Shown one piece after another: positions 53,899 through 63,013 of a DNA stretch of 64,000 bases. This DNA is from Pseudoduganella plicata (GTDB taxonomy: Bacteria; Pseudomonadota; Gammaproteobacteria; Burkholderiales; Burkholderiaceae_D). The DNA is taken from NCBI RefSeq assembly GCF_004421005.1, contig NZ_CP038026.1:5084001-5148000 (forward strand), given 5' to 3'. Made by a program: the position numbers and the translations under genes. Every line of letters starts with the position of its first letter. Within the stretch, counting starts at the first letter, position 1. The notes below the pieces were generated by a model. It did not search any database. It saw nothing but the letters and a program-made list of their open reading frames with translations, and had not been told where the DNA came from.

Positions 53899-56556
53899 AT
53901 GAAGCGCAATTTGACACCGATCGCGACCGCCGTCGCCATCATGATCGCCGGCAGCGGCCTGGCCAATGCCCAGCAGGCGGGCGACCGGAACACGGATATG
54001 ACCGTCGTCACCGTGACGGGCGTGCGCGCCGCGCTGGAACAGTCGCTGAACCAGAAGCGCAATTCGGATTCGCTGGTCGAAGTGATCACCGCCGAAGACG
54101 TGGGCAAGATGCCCGACAAGAGCGTGGCCGACTCGCTGCAGCGCGTACCCGGCGTCTCCGTGGCTACGGCCGGGGGCACCGAGGGCGGCTTCGGCGAGAA
54201 CGACCGCGTCAGCCTGAAGGGCACGCCGTCGAACCTGACGCTGACGACCTTGAACGGCCATACCGTCTCCAGTGGCGACTGGTATATCTCGAACATCACG
54301 GGCGGCGGGCGTTCGGTCAGCTACTCCATGTTCCCGTCGGAGCTGATCGGCCGCGTTACCGTGCACAAAAGCTCGCAGGCGAACCTGACCGAAGGAGGCG
54401 CCGCGGGCAACGTCGATATCGAAACGCGCAAACCCCTGAGCTTCAAGAAGCCGTTCACGTTGATGGGCTCCATCGAAGGCGTCTACAGCGAAGGCTCGAA
54501 AGAGAAGGACGCGCAGTTCTCCGCGCTGGCCAACTGGAAGAACGAGGCGAACAATATGGGCGTGCTGGTCCAGGTGTTCGACGAGAAGCGCACCCTGCGC
54601 CGCATGGGCCAGGAATTCCTCTGGTGGGACAAGGTCACGCCCGGCACGGCGCCGGACTGGATCCGCGCCAATCCGGAAGTGGAAGGCAAGTGGCTGTCGC
54701 TGCTCACGGGCTCCTCGCTGTTCCAGCAGGAGCGCGAGCGCAAGGGCGGCATGATCGACGTGCAGTTCAAGGTCAACAAGGACTTCAGCTTCGACATCAA
54801 CGGCTTCTACACGCGCCTGGATGCCGACAACGTCAACGCCAACTTCATGCTGGCACCGTACCAGCCGCTGTCGAACAACTGGTCCGGTGTGGGCGGTGTG
54901 GTCCCGTCCAGCTACGCGATCACGGGCAACCAGATCACGTCGATCGCGTTCCCGGCCAGCTGCCCGGCGGGGCTGAACTGCAGCAATATGGGCCCGTCGG
55001 TACAGGACATCATCGCCCGCCCGGGCTCGTATTCCGACTCGAAGTTCCTGAACCTGGACTGGCAATGGCGCGCCAGCGACACGCTGCGCTTCAAGGGCCA
55101 GGTTGGCAGCACGCGCGGCACCGGCTACGCCCGCGATTACGCCTACGAGGCATGGCTGGCCTACTCGGGCACGAGCCTGACGATGCATGGCCTGGGCGCC
55201 CCGGCCACAATCACCGTCGACAATGCCGGCACGTTCAATCCGCGCACGGGCGCCGACTTCTTCGGCGGCTGGGCCTCGGACGTGACGGCCAAGGACAAGG
55301 AAACCTACGGCCAGATCGACGGCACCTGGCAGGCGCGATGGGGCGCGGTACCGAACCTGCACTTCGGCGTGCGCGCGGCCAAGCATGACCGCGACCTGAC
55401 CTGGCTGCAGGGCGCCATCGCCCCAAGCGGCGGCCTGCTGGCGAACCGCCCGAAGGGCCTGACGAATTATCCGACCAGCCCGTTGGCCAACGTGCTGCAG
55501 CGACCATGGACCTTCACGGGCGAATCGATGAAGGAGTGGGGCGACACGTACGTGTCGTTCAACCAGCATGCCTACCAGAGCGAATTCCAGATCCGCGAGA
55601 AGGCGACCGCGGCCTACGTGATGGGTGACCTGGACCTGGGCCGCTTCACGGGTAACGTGGGCGTGCGCTTCGTGCGCACCGAGATCGACGTGGCCAACGG
55701 CTCGCCGAACGACGTATGGAATCCCGTGCGCTCGTCGAACACGTACAACGACTTCCTGCCCAGTATTAACCTGAAGACCAGCCTGACGCCGGACGTCGTC
55801 GTGCGCGCGGCCGCCAGCCGCACGCTGGCGCGGCCCGACTTCGGCGCGCTGGGTGCGCTGTCGCTGAACGACCTGACGTTCTCCGGCTCGGGCGGCAATC
55901 CGAACCTGAAGCCCATCATGTCGAACAACGTGGACGTGGGCGCGGAGTGGTACTTCATGCCGAAGTCGCTGCTGGGCATCAATGTCTACAACATGAACAT
56001 CGGTTCGTACGTGACGTACGGCGCATCGACAGCGCAGTTCTACAACAACTCCGTCAAGGCCGTCACCACGTACAACATGAGCGCGGCGCTGAACACCAAG
56101 GCGCGCGTGCGCGGCGTGGAACTGCAGTACATCCAGGACCTGGGCAACGGCTTCGGCTTCAACGTCAACTACACCTATGCGGACGGCGAAGAGCGTGCCA
56201 AGGCGCCGAAGTCCGCCTGCGCGGACCTGGGCGACTGCAGCATGATCGGCACGTCGAAGAACTCGTACAACGCCAGCTTGTTCTATGAGAACGACCGCTT
56301 CAGCGCGCGCCTGAACTACAGCTTCCGTTCGGCGTTCCTGAACGGCCTGGATCGCAACAGCGCCATCTACCAGGACGATGTGGGCACCGTGTCAGCCTCC
56401 GTCAACTACAACCTGACGGAGAACCTCACCTTGTCGCTGGAGGGCAAGGACCTGAACGATCCGCTGCTGAAGTCGTACGCCTCGTCGAAAGACCAGCCGC
56501 GCGCGTTCTACAAGAACGGCAAGCAGATATTCTTCGGCGTTCGCGGCAAGCTGTAA
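53899..56556 (+). CDS. TonB-dependent receptor of the chitin/GlcNAc locus
   Basis: An 885-residue outer-membrane receptor. The signal peptide ends near GSGLANAQQ. The plug has VTVTGVRAALEQSLNQKRNS, VITAEDVGKMPDKSVADSLQ and RVPGVSV, the pattern of the large oligosaccharide-receptor class in Caulobacter/Xanthomonas-type bacteria. The C-terminal strand is KQIFFGVRGKL. GGGGGAG precedes ATG 53899; an upstream open frame from 53755 is not used. Gene order (receptor, GH18, NagX-like) and the divergent GntR regulator point to chito-oligosaccharides as substrate. Confidence 0.93.
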   Translation: MKRNLTPIATAVAIMIAGSGLANAQQAGDRNTDMTVVTVTGVRAALEQSLNQKRNSDSLVEVITAEDVGKMPDKSVADSLQRVPGVSVATAGGTEGGFGENDRVSLKGTPSNLTLTTLNGHTVSSGDWYISNITGGGRSVSYSMFPSELIGRVTVHKSSQANLTEGGAAGNVDIETRKPLSFKKPFTLMGSIEGVYSEGSKEKDAQFSALANWKNEANNMGVLVQVFDEKRTLRRMGQEFLWWDKVTPGTAPDWIRANPEVEGKWLSLLTGSSLFQQERERKGGMIDVQFKVNKDFSFDINGFYTRLDADNVNANFMLAPYQPLSNNWSGVGGVVPSSYAITGNQITSIAFPASCPAGLNCSNMGPSVQDIIARPGSYSDSKFLNLDWQWRASDTLRFKGQVGSTRGTGYARDYAYEAWLAYSGTSLTMHGLGAPATITVDNAGTFNPRTGADFFGGWASDVTAKDKETYGQIDGTWQARWGAVPNLHFGVRAAKHDRDLTWLQGAIAPSGGLLANRPKGLTNYPTSPLANVLQRPWTFTGESMKEWGDTYVSFNQHAYQSEFQIREKATAAYVMGDLDLGRFTGNVGVRFVRTEIDVANGSPNDVWNPVRSSNTYNDFLPSINLKTSLTPDVVVRAAASRTLARPDFGALGALSLNDLTFSGSGGNPNLKPIMSNNVDVGAEWYFMPKSLLGINVYNMNIGSYVTYGASTAQFYNNSVKAVTTYNMSAALNTKARVRGVELQYIQDLGNGFGFNVNYTYADGEERAKAPKSACADLGDCSMIGTSKNSYNASLFYENDRFSARLNYSFRSAFLNGLDRNSAIYQDDVGTVSASVNYNLTENLTLSLEGKDLNDPLLKSYASSKDQPRAFYKNGKQIFFGVRGKL

Positions 56557-56575
56557 CGCCGTCTGCTTTATCCGG

Positions 56576-56604
56576 GGCAGGGCTGGTTGACGGCCCTGCC
56601 TTTT
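56576..56604 (+). terminator. Intergenic hairpin between TonB receptor and GH18
   Basis: GGCAGGGC (56576-56583) pairs with GCCCTGCC (56593-56600), followed by TTTTCC. It is a moderate terminator or mRNA-stabilising hairpin that would lower expression of the enzyme relative to the receptor. Confidence 0.6.
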
Positions 56605-56621
56605 CCATTTTCGGGGAACCC

Positions 56622-57611
56622 ATGCGTCTACTCGTTTCATTTGTCGCCGCGGCCCTTGCCGCGTGCGCCGTCCACGCGGCACCGGCCGTCGTTGTCGGGC
56701 CATACAAGCACCTGACCCAGCACCGCCCCGGCGATGGCAACGTCATCACCGTCGCGCCGACGGGCAAGCCGGAGGCGTTCGTCACCGCCGCCGGCCGCCC
56801 GGCTACCCTGACGTGGGCCTTTGCCAACGGCGAGTGCGGCGAGGAGACGTGGGACGGCCGCGCAGGCCAGGCGGTGGCCGATGCCAATGTGCAGGCGTTC
56901 GTGCGCGCGGGTATCGGCTACATCGTCTCGACGGGCGGGCAGGGCGGCGTGTTCACGTGTGCCACGGACGCGGGCATGGAAAAATTCGTCGCGCGCTACG
57001 AGTCGCCAAAGCTGATCGGCTTCGATTTCGACATCGAGGAACACCAGACGGACGCGCAGATCCGCGCGCTGGCGGACCGGATTGTCGTCGCGCAGCGCAA
57101 GCGCCCAAAGCTGCGCTTCAGCTTTACCGTGGCGACGCATGCGGCGTCGGATGGCAGCAGGACAAGCCTGAACCCGACCGCGCAGCGGGTGCTGGCCGCC
57201 GTGCGTGCGGCCGGCGTCAAGGATTATGTGCTGAACCTGATGACGATGGATTATGGTGCCGCATCCACCAAGGTGTGCGTGCTGCGCGGCGAACGTTGCG
57301 ACATGGGCGCTTCGGCGCTGCAGGCAGCGCGCAACACGCACGAGAAGTACGGCGTGCCGTACCACCAGATCGCCGTGACGCCGATGATCGGCGTGAACGA
57401 CGTGATCGAAAACGTGTTTACCGTGGACGACGCCGGCACGGTGGCGCGCGGGGTGCGCGAACTGGGGCTGGCGGGCCTGCATTACTGGTCGCTCGACCGC
57501 GACGTGCCATGTGCGCGGCCCGTGACGGGCGCGGACGCACAATGCAGCACGATGCCGGGCGTGCCGGCCGGTGCCTACTGGCGCGCCTTCGACGGCGCGA
57601 TGCGGCGTTGA
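56622..57611 (+). CDS. GH18 chitinase-like glycosidase
   Basis: A 329-residue exported GH18 enzyme. The signal peptide is residues 1-19 (LLVSFVAAALAACAVHA). The catalytic motif LIGFDFDIEE fits the family DxxDxDxE with the general-acid Glu (about residue 139). The TIM barrel continues with TLTWAFANGECGEETWDG and YVLNLMTMDYGAAS, where MTMDY is the usual substrate-binding strand. There is no carbohydrate-binding module, so it may act on short chito-oligomers in the periplasm. GGGGAA precedes the ATG. Its stop overlaps the next start as TTGA. Confidence 0.92.
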   Translation: MRLLVSFVAAALAACAVHAAPAVVVGPYKHLTQHRPGDGNVITVAPTGKPEAFVTAAGRPATLTWAFANGECGEETWDGRAGQAVADANVQAFVRAGIGYIVSTGGQGGVFTCATDAGMEKFVARYESPKLIGFDFDIEEHQTDAQIRALADRIVVAQRKRPKLRFSFTVATHAASDGSRTSLNPTAQRVLAAVRAAGVKDYVLNLMTMDYGAASTKVCVLRGERCDMGASALQAARNTHEKYGVPYHQIAVTPMIGVNDVIENVFTVDDAGTVARGVRELGLAGLHYWSLDRDVPCARPVTGADAQCSTMPGVPAGAYWRAFDGAMRR

Positions 57612-58714
57612 GCGGCCAGTCGTCCCGTTTCCTGTCGCTGGACGTGCTGCGCGGGCTGACGGTCGCGCTGATGATCGTGGTGAACACGCCCGGCAGCTGG
57701 AGCCACGTGTACGCGCCGCTGCTGCACGCCGACTGGCATGGCTTCACGCCGACCGACTGGGTGTTCCCCACGTTCCTCTTCGTGGTCGGCAATGCGCTGG
57801 CGTTCGCGCTGCCGAAGTACGCCGCGCTGGGGAACGGCGCAGTCGTGGTCAAGGTGCTGCGCCGCGCTGCGCTGATCTTCCTGCTGGGCTTCCTGCTGTA
57901 CTGGTTCCCGTTCTTCATGCCCGACGGTGCCGCAGGCTTGCGGCCGATGCCGCTGGCCGACACGCGTATCCCCGGCGTGCTGCAGCGGATCGGACTATGC
58001 TTCGCCATGGGGGCGCTGGTACTGCATTTCCTGAAGGGCAGGGGAGCCGCCGCCTTTGCCGTACTGGCGCTGGCCGGCCACTGGTTTATTCTTGCAAAGT
58101 TCGGCGACTACACGCTGCAAGGCAATGCCGCCGGGAAGGTCGACCTGCGGCTGCTGGGCGCACGACACCTGTATCACGGCGAGGGGTTGCCGTTCGATCC
58201 GGAGGGGCTGTTGGGGACGTTGCCCGCCACCGTCAACGTCATCGCCGGGTATTACGCGGGCCGGCTGCTGCTGGCGCGCGGCGCCACGGCGCCTGCGTTG
58301 GTGCGCCTGGCTGCTGCGGGCGTTGCCTGCCTGGTTGTCGCGCTGTGCTGGAGCGCCGTCCTCCCCTTCAACAAGAAGCTGTGGACAGGGTCGTACGTGC
58401 TGTTGACCGTCGGCCTCGACCTGCTGATCCTGCCGCTGCTTGTATATGCCATCGAGATGCGCGGCGTGCGCCGCGGGACGTACTTCTTTGAAGTCTTCGG
58501 CAAGAACACGCTGTTCATTTACCTGTTGTCCGAGGTAGCTGTCATTGTCATGGTTCGGACCTGGATTGGCAGTGTCACCGTGTATGACTGGGTGTATGCG
58601 ACGCTGTTCGCACCGTCGAAGTTCACGTCGCTGGTGTTTGCCGTGGGGTTCATGCTGGCTTGCTGGGCGGTGGGGTACTGGATGGACCGGCGGCGGATTT
58701 ATATCAAAGTTTGA
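57608..58714 (+). CDS. NagX-like DUF5009 membrane acyltransferase
   Basis: A 368-residue membrane protein with about ten hydrophobic segments. LSLDVLRGLTVALMIVVNTP near the start and WVFPTFLFVVGNALAF, then ADTRIPGVLQRIGLCFAMGA and FFEVFGKNTLFIYLLSEVAV, match the heparan-alpha-glucosaminide N-acetyltransferase-related family (DUF5009/NagX). These are associated with GlcNAc and chitin operons. The start is a TTG overlapping the GH18 stop (TTGA), the only initiation codon before the conserved region. It is probably involved in handling amino sugars at the inner membrane. The exact reaction is not established. Confidence 0.85.
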   Translation: MSGQSSRFLSLDVLRGLTVALMIVVNTPGSWSHVYAPLLHADWHGFTPTDWVFPTFLFVVGNALAFALPKYAALGNGAVVVKVLRRAALIFLLGFLLYWFPFFMPDGAAGLRPMPLADTRIPGVLQRIGLCFAMGALVLHFLKGRGAAAFAVLALAGHWFILAKFGDYTLQGNAAGKVDLRLLGARHLYHGEGLPFDPEGLLGTLPATVNVIAGYYAGRLLLARGATAPALVRLAAAGVACLVVALCWSAVLPFNKKLWTGSYVLLTVGLDLLILPLLVYAIEMRGVRRGTYFFEVFGKNTLFIYLLSEVAVIVMVRTWIGSVTVYDWVYATLFAPSKFTSLVFAVGFMLACWAVGYWMDRRRIYIKV

Positions 58715-58847
58715 TCGCTGGGGTGCGCGGCCAGTGAGCCGCATGGGTTTGTCCCCGGCAGGTGCTGGCTTCGACTCAAGTCCGCGGCATCGCGAGGGGA
58801 CTGCCCCCGGGTTTTTGCCGGCACCGTCGAATTGCAAGCTAACAACC

Positions 58848-58912
58848 GGGGTCTGTCCTCTGGATACGCTGGCCGCTCCTTCGGAAGCCAACACGTACCT
58901 GGGACAGACCCC
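58848..58912. repeat. GGGGTCTGTCC inverted repeat
   Basis: GGGGTCTGTCC (58848-58858) and GGACAGACCCC (58902-58912) form perfect 11-bp arms with a 43-base insert. It lies in the 240-base gap between two convergent NagX-like genes, which has no other assignable content apart from a GGGGACTGCCCCC-type stretch at 58796-58808. The arms match the GGGACAG motif family noted after alaS and between etfB and etfA. Confidence 0.7.
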
Positions 58913-58956
58913 AGCGGCCAGCGTCGGCGACCGAGGCCCACCGCAGGCGGCAGCCT

Positions 58957-60144
58957 CTAAAACTTCAACCGCAACCCAACCCGATCCGCCAGCGCCGTCA
59001 ACCCCAGCATCGCAGCCGTCATCGCGGCCGCATTCAGCAACCCGGCAACGCCGCCGCTTTCCAGGTAAGGCCACCAGACGCGCGGCAGGTGCAGCACGGC
59101 GGCCAGCTGCTCCCACAGGTCCGGCGCGATGTACGCAAACAGCGCATTCGTCCCGGCGGGCAGCACCAGTACCGTCCAGCGTTGCCAGCCGCGCACGTCC
59201 ACCAGCCAATAGCACAGCAGGAACAGCGCCAGCACGATGGCGGCGCAGACCAGCGTGTACGAGGCCGTCGCGTGGATCTTGTTGATGCCGTGGTAGGGCC
59301 GCAGCAGCATGCCGCAGGCGAACAGGCCGGCGGCAAACCATGCCATGAAGCGCAGGCGCTGGCCATGGGCGACGGCCACCGGACCGCGCACGAACAGGCG
59401 CCCGACGATCGTCCCGGCCAGCACGTTGGCCGCCGTGGAGCCCAGCAGTTGCGGGATATTGACGAAGCCTCGCACGGCGGCAGGCAGCCAGTCCAGCGCG
59501 CCCGCCTCGCCACCCAGATACAGCGCGAGCAGCATGCCGAAGGCGCCCATCAGTGCCAGGCCGTCGCCGCGTGTGGCCAGGTAGATCAGGCTGCACAGCA
59601 GGTAGCTCCAGCCGATCATGCCGAGGATGCCCCACCACGTGTGCTGCAGATGGACGCTGCCAAATTCCTCGTTGACGGTACCGCGGAACGACAGCAGCAG
59701 GAACGCCATCAGGGCGGCACCCACCCAGAAACTCCCGTCGCGCCCCTCGCGCTGGCGCCACAGCAGCATCATGGCGACGTAGAACAGCAGGAAGTACGGG
59801 GCCCGGGGCAGAAGGGACGCTGCCGCATCGTAGCGGTAGGCGTTGGCCAGCACGACGCCGGCGATCATCAGGCTGGCGGCACGCCACAGCAGCCTGCCCA
59901 GCAGCGCCGGCGTCACGTGGCCCACGGCGCGCTGCAGCGCCAGCGGGATGGCGATGCCGACGATGAAGAGGAAGCCCGGGAAGACGATGTCCGGCAGCGC
60001 GATGCCGTCCGCGCGCGGGCCCGTGTGCTCCAGCCAGTACGGGATGGCCGGCATGCCGGCGATGTAGTTCACCCAGATCATCGCCGCGATGACGCAGCCG
60101 CGGAAGGCGTCCAGGCTGACGAGGCGGGTGGAGTTCGCTGGCAT
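58957..60144 (-). CDS. Second NagX-like DUF5009 membrane protein
   Basis: A 395-residue polytopic membrane protein of the same family as the convergent neighbour. LVSLDAFRGCVIAAMIWVNY is followed by PDIVFPGFLFIVGIAIPLAL, LLRPYHGINKIHATASYTLV and GTNALFAYIAPDLWEQL. Overall identity with the neighbour looks low, and this copy is longer, so it is a distinct subfamily (closer to the DUF5009 type with the HGINK loop). Convergent orientation and an inverted repeat between them suggest separate transcription. The role in GlcNAc handling is inferred from context only. Confidence 0.85.
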   Translation of the reverse strand: MPANSTRLVSLDAFRGCVIAAMIWVNYIAGMPAIPYWLEHTGPRADGIALPDIVFPGFLFIVGIAIPLALQRAVGHVTPALLGRLLWRAASLMIAGVVLANAYRYDAAASLLPRAPYFLLFYVAMMLLWRQREGRDGSFWVGAALMAFLLLSFRGTVNEEFGSVHLQHTWWGILGMIGWSYLLCSLIYLATRGDGLALMGAFGMLLALYLGGEAGALDWLPAAVRGFVNIPQLLGSTAANVLAGTIVGRLFVRGPVAVAHGQRLRFMAWFAAGLFACGMLLRPYHGINKIHATASYTLVCAAIVLALFLLCYWLVDVRGWQRWTVLVLPAGTNALFAYIAPDLWEQLAAVLHLPRVWWPYLESGGVAGLLNAAAMTAAMLGLTALADRVGLRLKF

Positions 60145-60242
60145 GTTCGAGAGATAAACATCGGGGGCACGGCCGGCATCCGGACATGGATGTCCGGATG
60201 TCGGACCTGACCCCGAAAAAACAGGCCCGAAAAATCAGGCAG

Positions 60243-60280
60243 AAAAAAAGCGGGTCGGGCCGAAGCCGTTCCCGCTTTTT
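60243..60280 (-). terminator. Terminator of the TPR-protein gene
   Basis: On the minus strand, AAAAAGCGGG pairs with CCCGCTTTTT across a 16-base partly paired loop, ending in seven T. It follows the TPR gene's stop by about 18 bases. Confidence 0.8.
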
Positions 60281-60297
60281 GCCGGTGCAGGCAATGC

Positions 60298-61602
60298 TTA
60301 CTGGGCAGCCTGCGCCGGCGCGGCGGCGCCGCCGACCGGCCGGTTCACCCAGATGGTCCAGTAGCGCGCCAGGTCGCCGCGGCCATCCGCGCCTTGCACG
60401 GTCTGCAGCGTCTTGATGGCTTCATCCTTCTTGCCGGCCAGCGCGTACGAGTAGCCCAGGCGCAGCTTGGCGTCTTCCGCGTTCGGCAGGCCGCCCTTGG
60501 CGATGCCTTCCTGGATCAGCGCGATGCCCTTGTCGTACTGGCCCATCGTGACGTAGGCGTAACCCAGGTTGATCAGGCCGGTGCCGTTCTTCGACTTGCG
60601 GGCCGAGGCTTCGCCGCTGCCGATGTTTTTCATGTCGTCCGCTGCCTGGCGGTCGGCCTGGGCGCGCAGCTTCTTGTGCTTGTCCGCGTTCGGGCCCTTG
60701 CCCAGCACACCGGCGGTGAAGCCGGCGTCCAGCGCCTGCTTCGCTTCGATCGGCTGGCCGGCCAGCAGGGCCAGGTCGGCCATCTCGGCATAGTCTTCCG
60801 CCGACATCTTCGATACGGCCGCCTTCTGCAGGCGGTAGATGTCCAGCGCGAAGCGGGTCGAGTACGTGGCCTTGCCCTGAGTGCGGCTCAGCAGGTCGGT
60901 CCAGTAGTCGTCCGACGGGTAGTAGCGCACCAGGTTTTCCACGGCCAGCAGATACGTCGCCTGATCCTTCGTCTTGGCGCCCGTGTTGGCCAGCAGCTGC
61001 AGCTCTTCCAGCTTCGGTGCCGTGTTCGACTTCTGCGCCGCTTCCAGATCCTTCAGCAGTTCCGTCTTGGCGGTGGCGAAGTCGTTGCTGAAGTAGTAGG
61101 CGCGGATGATGTACGGACGCATCTTGTTATCGCCGGTTTCCGTCTGGTAGCGGTTGAACCAGGTGATGGCCTTCTGGTACTCCTTGGCGTTGTAGTACAT
61201 ATTGCCCAGGGCCGCGATGAAGTCCTTCTGCTCGGCCGGCTGCAGCTTGCCCGAGTTGATCACCGATTCCAGCGCCGTCGTCGTCATCTGCGTGTTGTTC
61301 GTGGCCGACCCCAGCGAAATGCGCATGCGGTTCAGGACGAAGATTTCGTACGGCGTCTTGTTCGGCAGGGCTTCGGCCTGGTCCAGGCGGCTCTGCACTT
61401 CGGTGTAGTTCTTCGCGTCCATCAGCGCCTTGATCTGGGCTGGCTCGACCAGCTTGTAGATCTCCGGGCGCACGGAATCCTTCGGCGCCTCGGCGGCCGG
61501 GGCAGCCTTGTCCTGGGCGAATGCAGGGGTCAGCGCGGGCACGGCGGACAGGCCGATGGCGGCCAGCAGCAGGCTAATGCGGGCGATGCGGAACTGGGGC
61601 AT
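60298..61602 (-). CDS. Exported TPR-repeat protein
   Basis: A 434-residue periplasmic or envelope protein. The signal peptide ends at PALTPAFAQ (about residue 30). The rest is made of helical pairs with TPR character (LGNMYYNAKEYQKAITWFNR; LGYAYVTMGQYDKGIALIQE; LGYSYALAGKKDEAIKTLQT). The C-terminus is Ala/Gln-rich. TPR scaffolds mediate protein-protein contacts, and no partner is encoded nearby. AAGGAT lies 9 bases before the chosen ATG (61602); an alternative ATG at 61620 is less well placed. Confidence 0.85.
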   Translation of the reverse strand: MPQFRIARISLLLAAIGLSAVPALTPAFAQDKAAPAAEAPKDSVRPEIYKLVEPAQIKALMDAKNYTEVQSRLDQAEALPNKTPYEIFVLNRMRISLGSATNNTQMTTTALESVINSGKLQPAEQKDFIAALGNMYYNAKEYQKAITWFNRYQTETGDNKMRPYIIRAYYFSNDFATAKTELLKDLEAAQKSNTAPKLEELQLLANTGAKTKDQATYLLAVENLVRYYPSDDYWTDLLSRTQGKATYSTRFALDIYRLQKAAVSKMSAEDYAEMADLALLAGQPIEAKQALDAGFTAGVLGKGPNADKHKKLRAQADRQAADDMKNIGSGEASARKSKNGTGLINLGYAYVTMGQYDKGIALIQEGIAKGGLPNAEDAKLRLGYSYALAGKKDEAIKTLQTVQGADGRGDLARYWTIWVNRPVGGAAAPAQAAQ

Positions 61603-61854
61603 GATGAAATGATCCTTCATTCAGAATGACAAACACTTATTGTCCCATAAATTGGACAACAGCCGGGGTTCGAATGGACACAATTGTAAGACTCTGTTCC
61701 CCCGTCCGACCGATTGCGGACCGTGCCTGCGTCGGGTTCGGCGAAGGCGCGGAAATGCGGCTTCCGCAAATACTCCAGAGTATTTCCACTAGAATATTTA
61801 CGTATCCCATTGTTAATTATTGATGTATATTCGGCTCCTTTTGCCAAGGCCGAT

Positions 61855-62265
61855 ATGCGTCGCTTTCCTCTCCTTCATGCCGTTGTTCCCGCGTTGCTGG
61901 TGCTGGCCGGATGTTCGTCGATCGAGCGTTCCGACGCATTGCAGCAGCATGCCCTGCAGCCTGGAAAAAGCGCAAAAAGCGACGTCGTCAACACCATCGG
62001 CTTGCCCCGATCCACAGAGAAGTCCGGTGACGGCAGCAGGGAGTACTGGTACTACACGGGAAAACCGATCAGTACCAGCTACTTCATCCCGCTGCCCGTG
62101 TCGTCCACGCCGTATACGCCCAGCTCGAACCTCGTCAGCTATGCGGACATCGGCAGCAAGAATGTGATCGGCGACGAGCGCGTCGCGCTGATCTGCGTCT
62201 TCGGTGCCGACGGCAAGCTGCTGCAGGCCTACAACCTTAACGAAAGTACCAATGAAAAAAATTAG
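61855..62265 (+). CDS. Lipoprotein with BamE/SmpA-like character
   Basis: A 136-residue lipoprotein with lipobox LAGC (Cys about residue 21). The mature part has LQPGKSAKSDVVNTIGLPRS, then REYWYYTGKP, the pattern of the SmpA/OmlA/BamE fold (G-x-S start, LGxP turn, aromatic strand), although it is not the canonical bamE gene. AAGG lies 5 bases before ATG 61855; the frame is open upstream but the lipobox fixes the start. It overlaps the next lipoprotein gene by 14 bases, so the two are co-translated. Confidence 0.75.
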   Translation: MRRFPLLHAVVPALLVLAGCSSIERSDALQQHALQPGKSAKSDVVNTIGLPRSTEKSGDGSREYWYYTGKPISTSYFIPLPVSSTPYTPSSNLVSYADIGSKNVIGDERVALICVFGADGKLLQAYNLNESTNEKN

Positions 62266-63013
62266 TCTCCTCCTGATCATTGCGTGCGCGGTCCTCGCCG
62301 GCTGCGCATCCGCACCTTCCGCCGTGCCCGCCATCGACGGCGCGGATATTTCGACGATCAAGTCGGAACGGATCGCCGTCAATTACAAGGTGGTGTCCAA
62401 GCAGGTGAACTACATCGAAACCCTGTACCGGGTCCTTTGGCTGGAGACCAAGACCTCCCGCCAGGACTTTTCCGGCCTGTGGTCCGCGGACGAGGATATG
62501 ACGCGCTATGCCGTCGAGGCGTTGCGCGCGCAGGGATTCAACGCCGACAGTGTCCACGGTGCGATCCCGGCCCCGCAACTGACGGCGGCAAACAGCTTCC
62601 TGATCGGCCGCGCGCAGGCGGACGCGCAGATCAGTCATCCGGAGATCGCCGGAACGAAATTGCTGCCGATTCCGCTGTACTTCGGCACGTGGCCGAAGGA
62701 TGCCGCGCTCGAGACGGCAACCGGCGCACTGCGGCAGAAGGGGTATCGCTACCTGGTCGACATGACCGCCATGGACCTGTACGGTAATGCGGCAGGGTAT
62801 GGCATGGTGATCGTCACCGCGCAGCCGAACGTGCGTGTCGTCGACCTGACGACCGGCAAGGTGGTCTGGAACAGTAATCTCAATCACATGGAAGTGTTCC
62901 AGCTAGGCGGCGACCTGAAGAAGCTCGAGGAAAACGACCTGGCGAAGCTGAAAGAGGGGATGAAGGCCGGTATCGCGAAGCTCAACTTCCAGGCGCTGTG
63001 GGGCGTCAAATGA
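62252..63013 (+). CDS. Hypothetical lipoprotein
   Basis: A 253-residue lipoprotein of unknown function. MKKISLLLIIACAVLAGCAS gives a textbook lipobox (Cys at residue 18). The mature part is soluble, with YRVLWLETKTSRQDFSGLWS and VRVVDLTTGKVVWNSNLNHM, the last suggesting a beta-strand-rich fold. No family is recognised. It begins inside the end of the previous gene and ends overlapping the next ATG (ATGA), making it the middle of a three-lipoprotein operon. Confidence 0.72.
   Translation: MKKISLLLIIACAVLAGCASAPSAVPAIDGADISTIKSERIAVNYKVVSKQVNYIETLYRVLWLETKTSRQDFSGLWSADEDMTRYAVEALRAQGFNADSVHGAIPAPQLTAANSFLIGRAQADAQISHPEIAGTKLLPIPLYFGTWPKDAALETATGALRQKGYRYLVDMTAMDLYGNAAGYGMVIVTAQPNVRVVDLTTGKVVWNSNLNHMEVFQLGGDLKKLEENDLAKLKEGMKAGIAKLNFQALWGVK

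Noticed and set aside
53773-55569. 598-codon open frame antisense to the TonB receptor
   Set aside because: Shadow frame without recognisable features; the sense strand is a clear receptor with signal peptide and plug.
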